Assembly: GCF_001672295.1 (NCBI RefSeq)
Contig: NZ_JXMS01000006.1
Location: 62,001-126,000, forward strand
Reading direction: 5' to 3'
DNA: 64,000 bases
Source of the DNA: Halodesulfovibrio spirochaetisodalis
GTDB taxonomy: Bacteria > Desulfobacterota > Desulfovibrionia > Desulfovibrionales > Desulfovibrionaceae
Shown: piece after piece, positions 63,089 through 64,000 of the stretch
How positions within the stretch are numbered: the first letter of the stretch is position 1
How the letters are laid out: each line of letters starts with the position of its first letter
Made by a program: the position numbers and the translations under genes
Notes under the pieces: model-generated
Told to the model about the DNA's origin: nothing
What the model saw: the letters and a program-made list of their open reading frames with translations, nothing else
Databases searched by the model: none

Positions 63089-63604
63089 CTACTGCTTCTT
63101 CTCTGTTGTATCCGTCGCAGTGGCAGCTTCTGCTGCTTTCATCTTTTCACGGGCTTCATCAATATACTGCTTCACCTTATCGGTCTGCTTCCACTCTGAG
63201 TACATGCTAAGCCAATTACCAAAATCAAGGAACGATTGATCCAGCTGCTCTTCGTGCCCTTCAACCCACATGCTGAACAGATGCATTTCAAACTGGAAGG
63301 TAACACTGCTAAGTACACGCTCTGCCATGCCCGGCTTCATAGTGTTTCCATCAAGCTCGTTGGAAATATGCACAATAACAGCTTCACGGGAGGTTTCTGG
63401 AGTGATTTCCTTGTTGTTAAGCTCGTCAGCAAGCGAATGAATGTGCGGCCAATTTTCTCGTATACGCATGTCAGCCTTTTCAGGAATGCGTATGAAAAGT
63501 TTGCCTTCATCTTCTTCGCTAATAAAATAGAAACGTAACCAGTTCTCAAAAATAAGAACTTCGCTGATAGATTTAACTGCCTTAGAAAATTCTGTAACCG
63601 CCAT
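63089..63604 (-). CDS. Hypothetical protein, 171 residues
   Basis: No signal peptide or membrane helix. Mostly helical and acidic, with WLRFYFISEEDEGKLFIRIP and FEMHLFSMWVEGHEEQLDQ near the middle, and an Ala/Thr-rich charged C-terminus (KAAEAATATDTTEKKQ). GGAGTG about ten bases before the ATG. Not recognised; a soluble cytoplasmic protein of unknown role. Stands alone between terminators. Confidence 0.75.
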   Translation of the reverse strand: MAVTEFSKAVKSISEVLIFENWLRFYFISEEDEGKLFIRIPEKADMRIRENWPHIHSLADELNNKEITPETSREAVIVHISNELDGNTMKPGMAERVLSSVTFQFEMHLFSMWVEGHEEQLDQSFLDFGNWLSMYSEWKQTDKVKQYIDEAREKMKAAEAATATDTTEKKQ

Positions 63605-63700
63605 GTGGCACTCCTTTCTCTGTTTCTCCCAATGAGTGGGTACAACTAACTATGGTCATTGAATGACCATACGTCAAGTTACTTTTTTCACAATCACCTC

Positions 63701-64000
63701 TTACCCATACAGATGGCAGAGAACATGATGGTTTTTATCTACTTCGAGCCAGTTAGGCGTTTCTTCTCTACACACTGGCATTGCACGAGTACAACGGGGA
63801 TTGAACGGGCACCCTTTAGGAGGAGTCAGCGGACTTGGTAAGTCTCCGGTCTGCACATCAGAAGCGCTTCGTCTTCCCGGTACTGGAACCGGAACCGCAG
63901 CAAGCAGCATTTGCGTATATGGATGCAGCGCATTGTCAAACAGCGTCTGTGCACTGGCAAGCTCAACAAGACGGCCAAGGTACATGACAGCAATAATATC
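63701..64000 (-). CDS. Peptide ABC transporter ATP-binding protein, C-terminal part
   Basis: Continues beyond the window. The last 99 residues of an OppD/OppF-type ATPase are visible: IIAVMYLGRLVELASAQTLFD after the H-loop, then the transport extension HPYTQMLLAAVP and the cysteine set CPFNPRC...C...LCH. It belongs to a second peptide importer, distinct from the one at 19-25 kb. No permease is visible because it lies off the edge. Confidence 0.88.
   Translation of the reverse strand, partial: DIIAVMYLGRLVELASAQTLFDNALHPYTQMLLAAVPVPVPGRRSASDVQTGDLPSPLTPPKGCPFNPRCTRAMPVCREETPNWLEVDKNHHVLCHLYG

Noticed and set aside
1-64000. CRISPR arrays, prophage, integrase or toxin-antitoxin genes
   Set aside because: No evenly spaced repeats and no matching protein families were seen anywhere in the window.

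Overview
The window reads as a chromosome segment of a marine, vibrioid, flagellated sulfate reducer of the Desulfovibrionaceae. This is inferred from the moderate GC content, the MucR-type zinc-finger regulator, the single MotA with two MotB-like proteins, the class III (oxygen-sensitive) ribonucleotide reductase, the HemW, class II photolyase and Tol-Pal genes, and the dense dispersed repeats placed 3' of genes. A Halodesulfovibrio-like organism is the best guess; no rRNA gene is present to prove it. No phage, insertion sequence with transposase, CRISPR array or defence island was seen.

Layout. 1-5.6 kb: 3' part of nrdD, a secreted FG-GAP protein and an rRNA m5C methyltransferase. 5.8-11.5 kb (minus): a compact operon yggS-motA-motB-motB-fliL-fliN-fliO-fliP-fliQ (stator, switch and flagellar export gate). 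11.6-17.3 kb (minus): era, an unannotated structured-RNA candidate with a small Cys-rich ORF beside it, then a folate operon (5-formyl-THF cyclo-ligase, pgeF, pabA, pabB, pabC). 17.7-19 kb (plus): a phosphoesterase, initiator tRNA and infA (IF-1). 19-24.7 kb (minus): a complete peptide/nickel-type ABC importer. 25.8-28.7 kb: a SagB-like nitroreductase and an M15 + M99 peptidoglycan peptidase pair that may set cell curvature. 29-32 kb (plus): dnaX-ybaB-recR. 32.3-37 kb: a small unknown protein, a lone HyuA-like protein, MucR and prfC. 37.4-42 kb: class II photolyase, YbaK-like deacylase, a zinc phospholipase C-like protein and hemW. 42-46.4 kb (plus): marR-MFS exporter, a DUF5993/DsbB pair and an M23 peptidase. 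46.7-50 kb: tRNA-Leu, ribF and a ClC channel. 50-52 kb: a FadR-type regulator with two operators and a Cys-rich FMN alpha-hydroxy-acid oxidising enzyme. 52-54 kb (minus): pyrK-pyrD. 54.5-56.5 kb: a U32 protein. 56.6-63 kb: tolC, then tolQ-tolR-tolA-tolB and pal. 63-64 kb: an unknown protein and the 3' end of a second peptide-transporter ATPase.

The most unusual content is non-coding: (i) a 172-nt multi-hairpin element at 12900-13071 with a closing stem, a GAAA tetraloop and a terminator-like hairpin on the minus strand; (ii) two 149-bp repeats of equal length with 13-bp imperfect terminal inverted repeats (MITE-like); (iii) five copies of a modular repeat, all directly 3' of a plus-strand gene and all carrying a terminator hairpin. 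The FMN enzyme with an N-terminal four-cysteine motif is the most interesting protein-level find.
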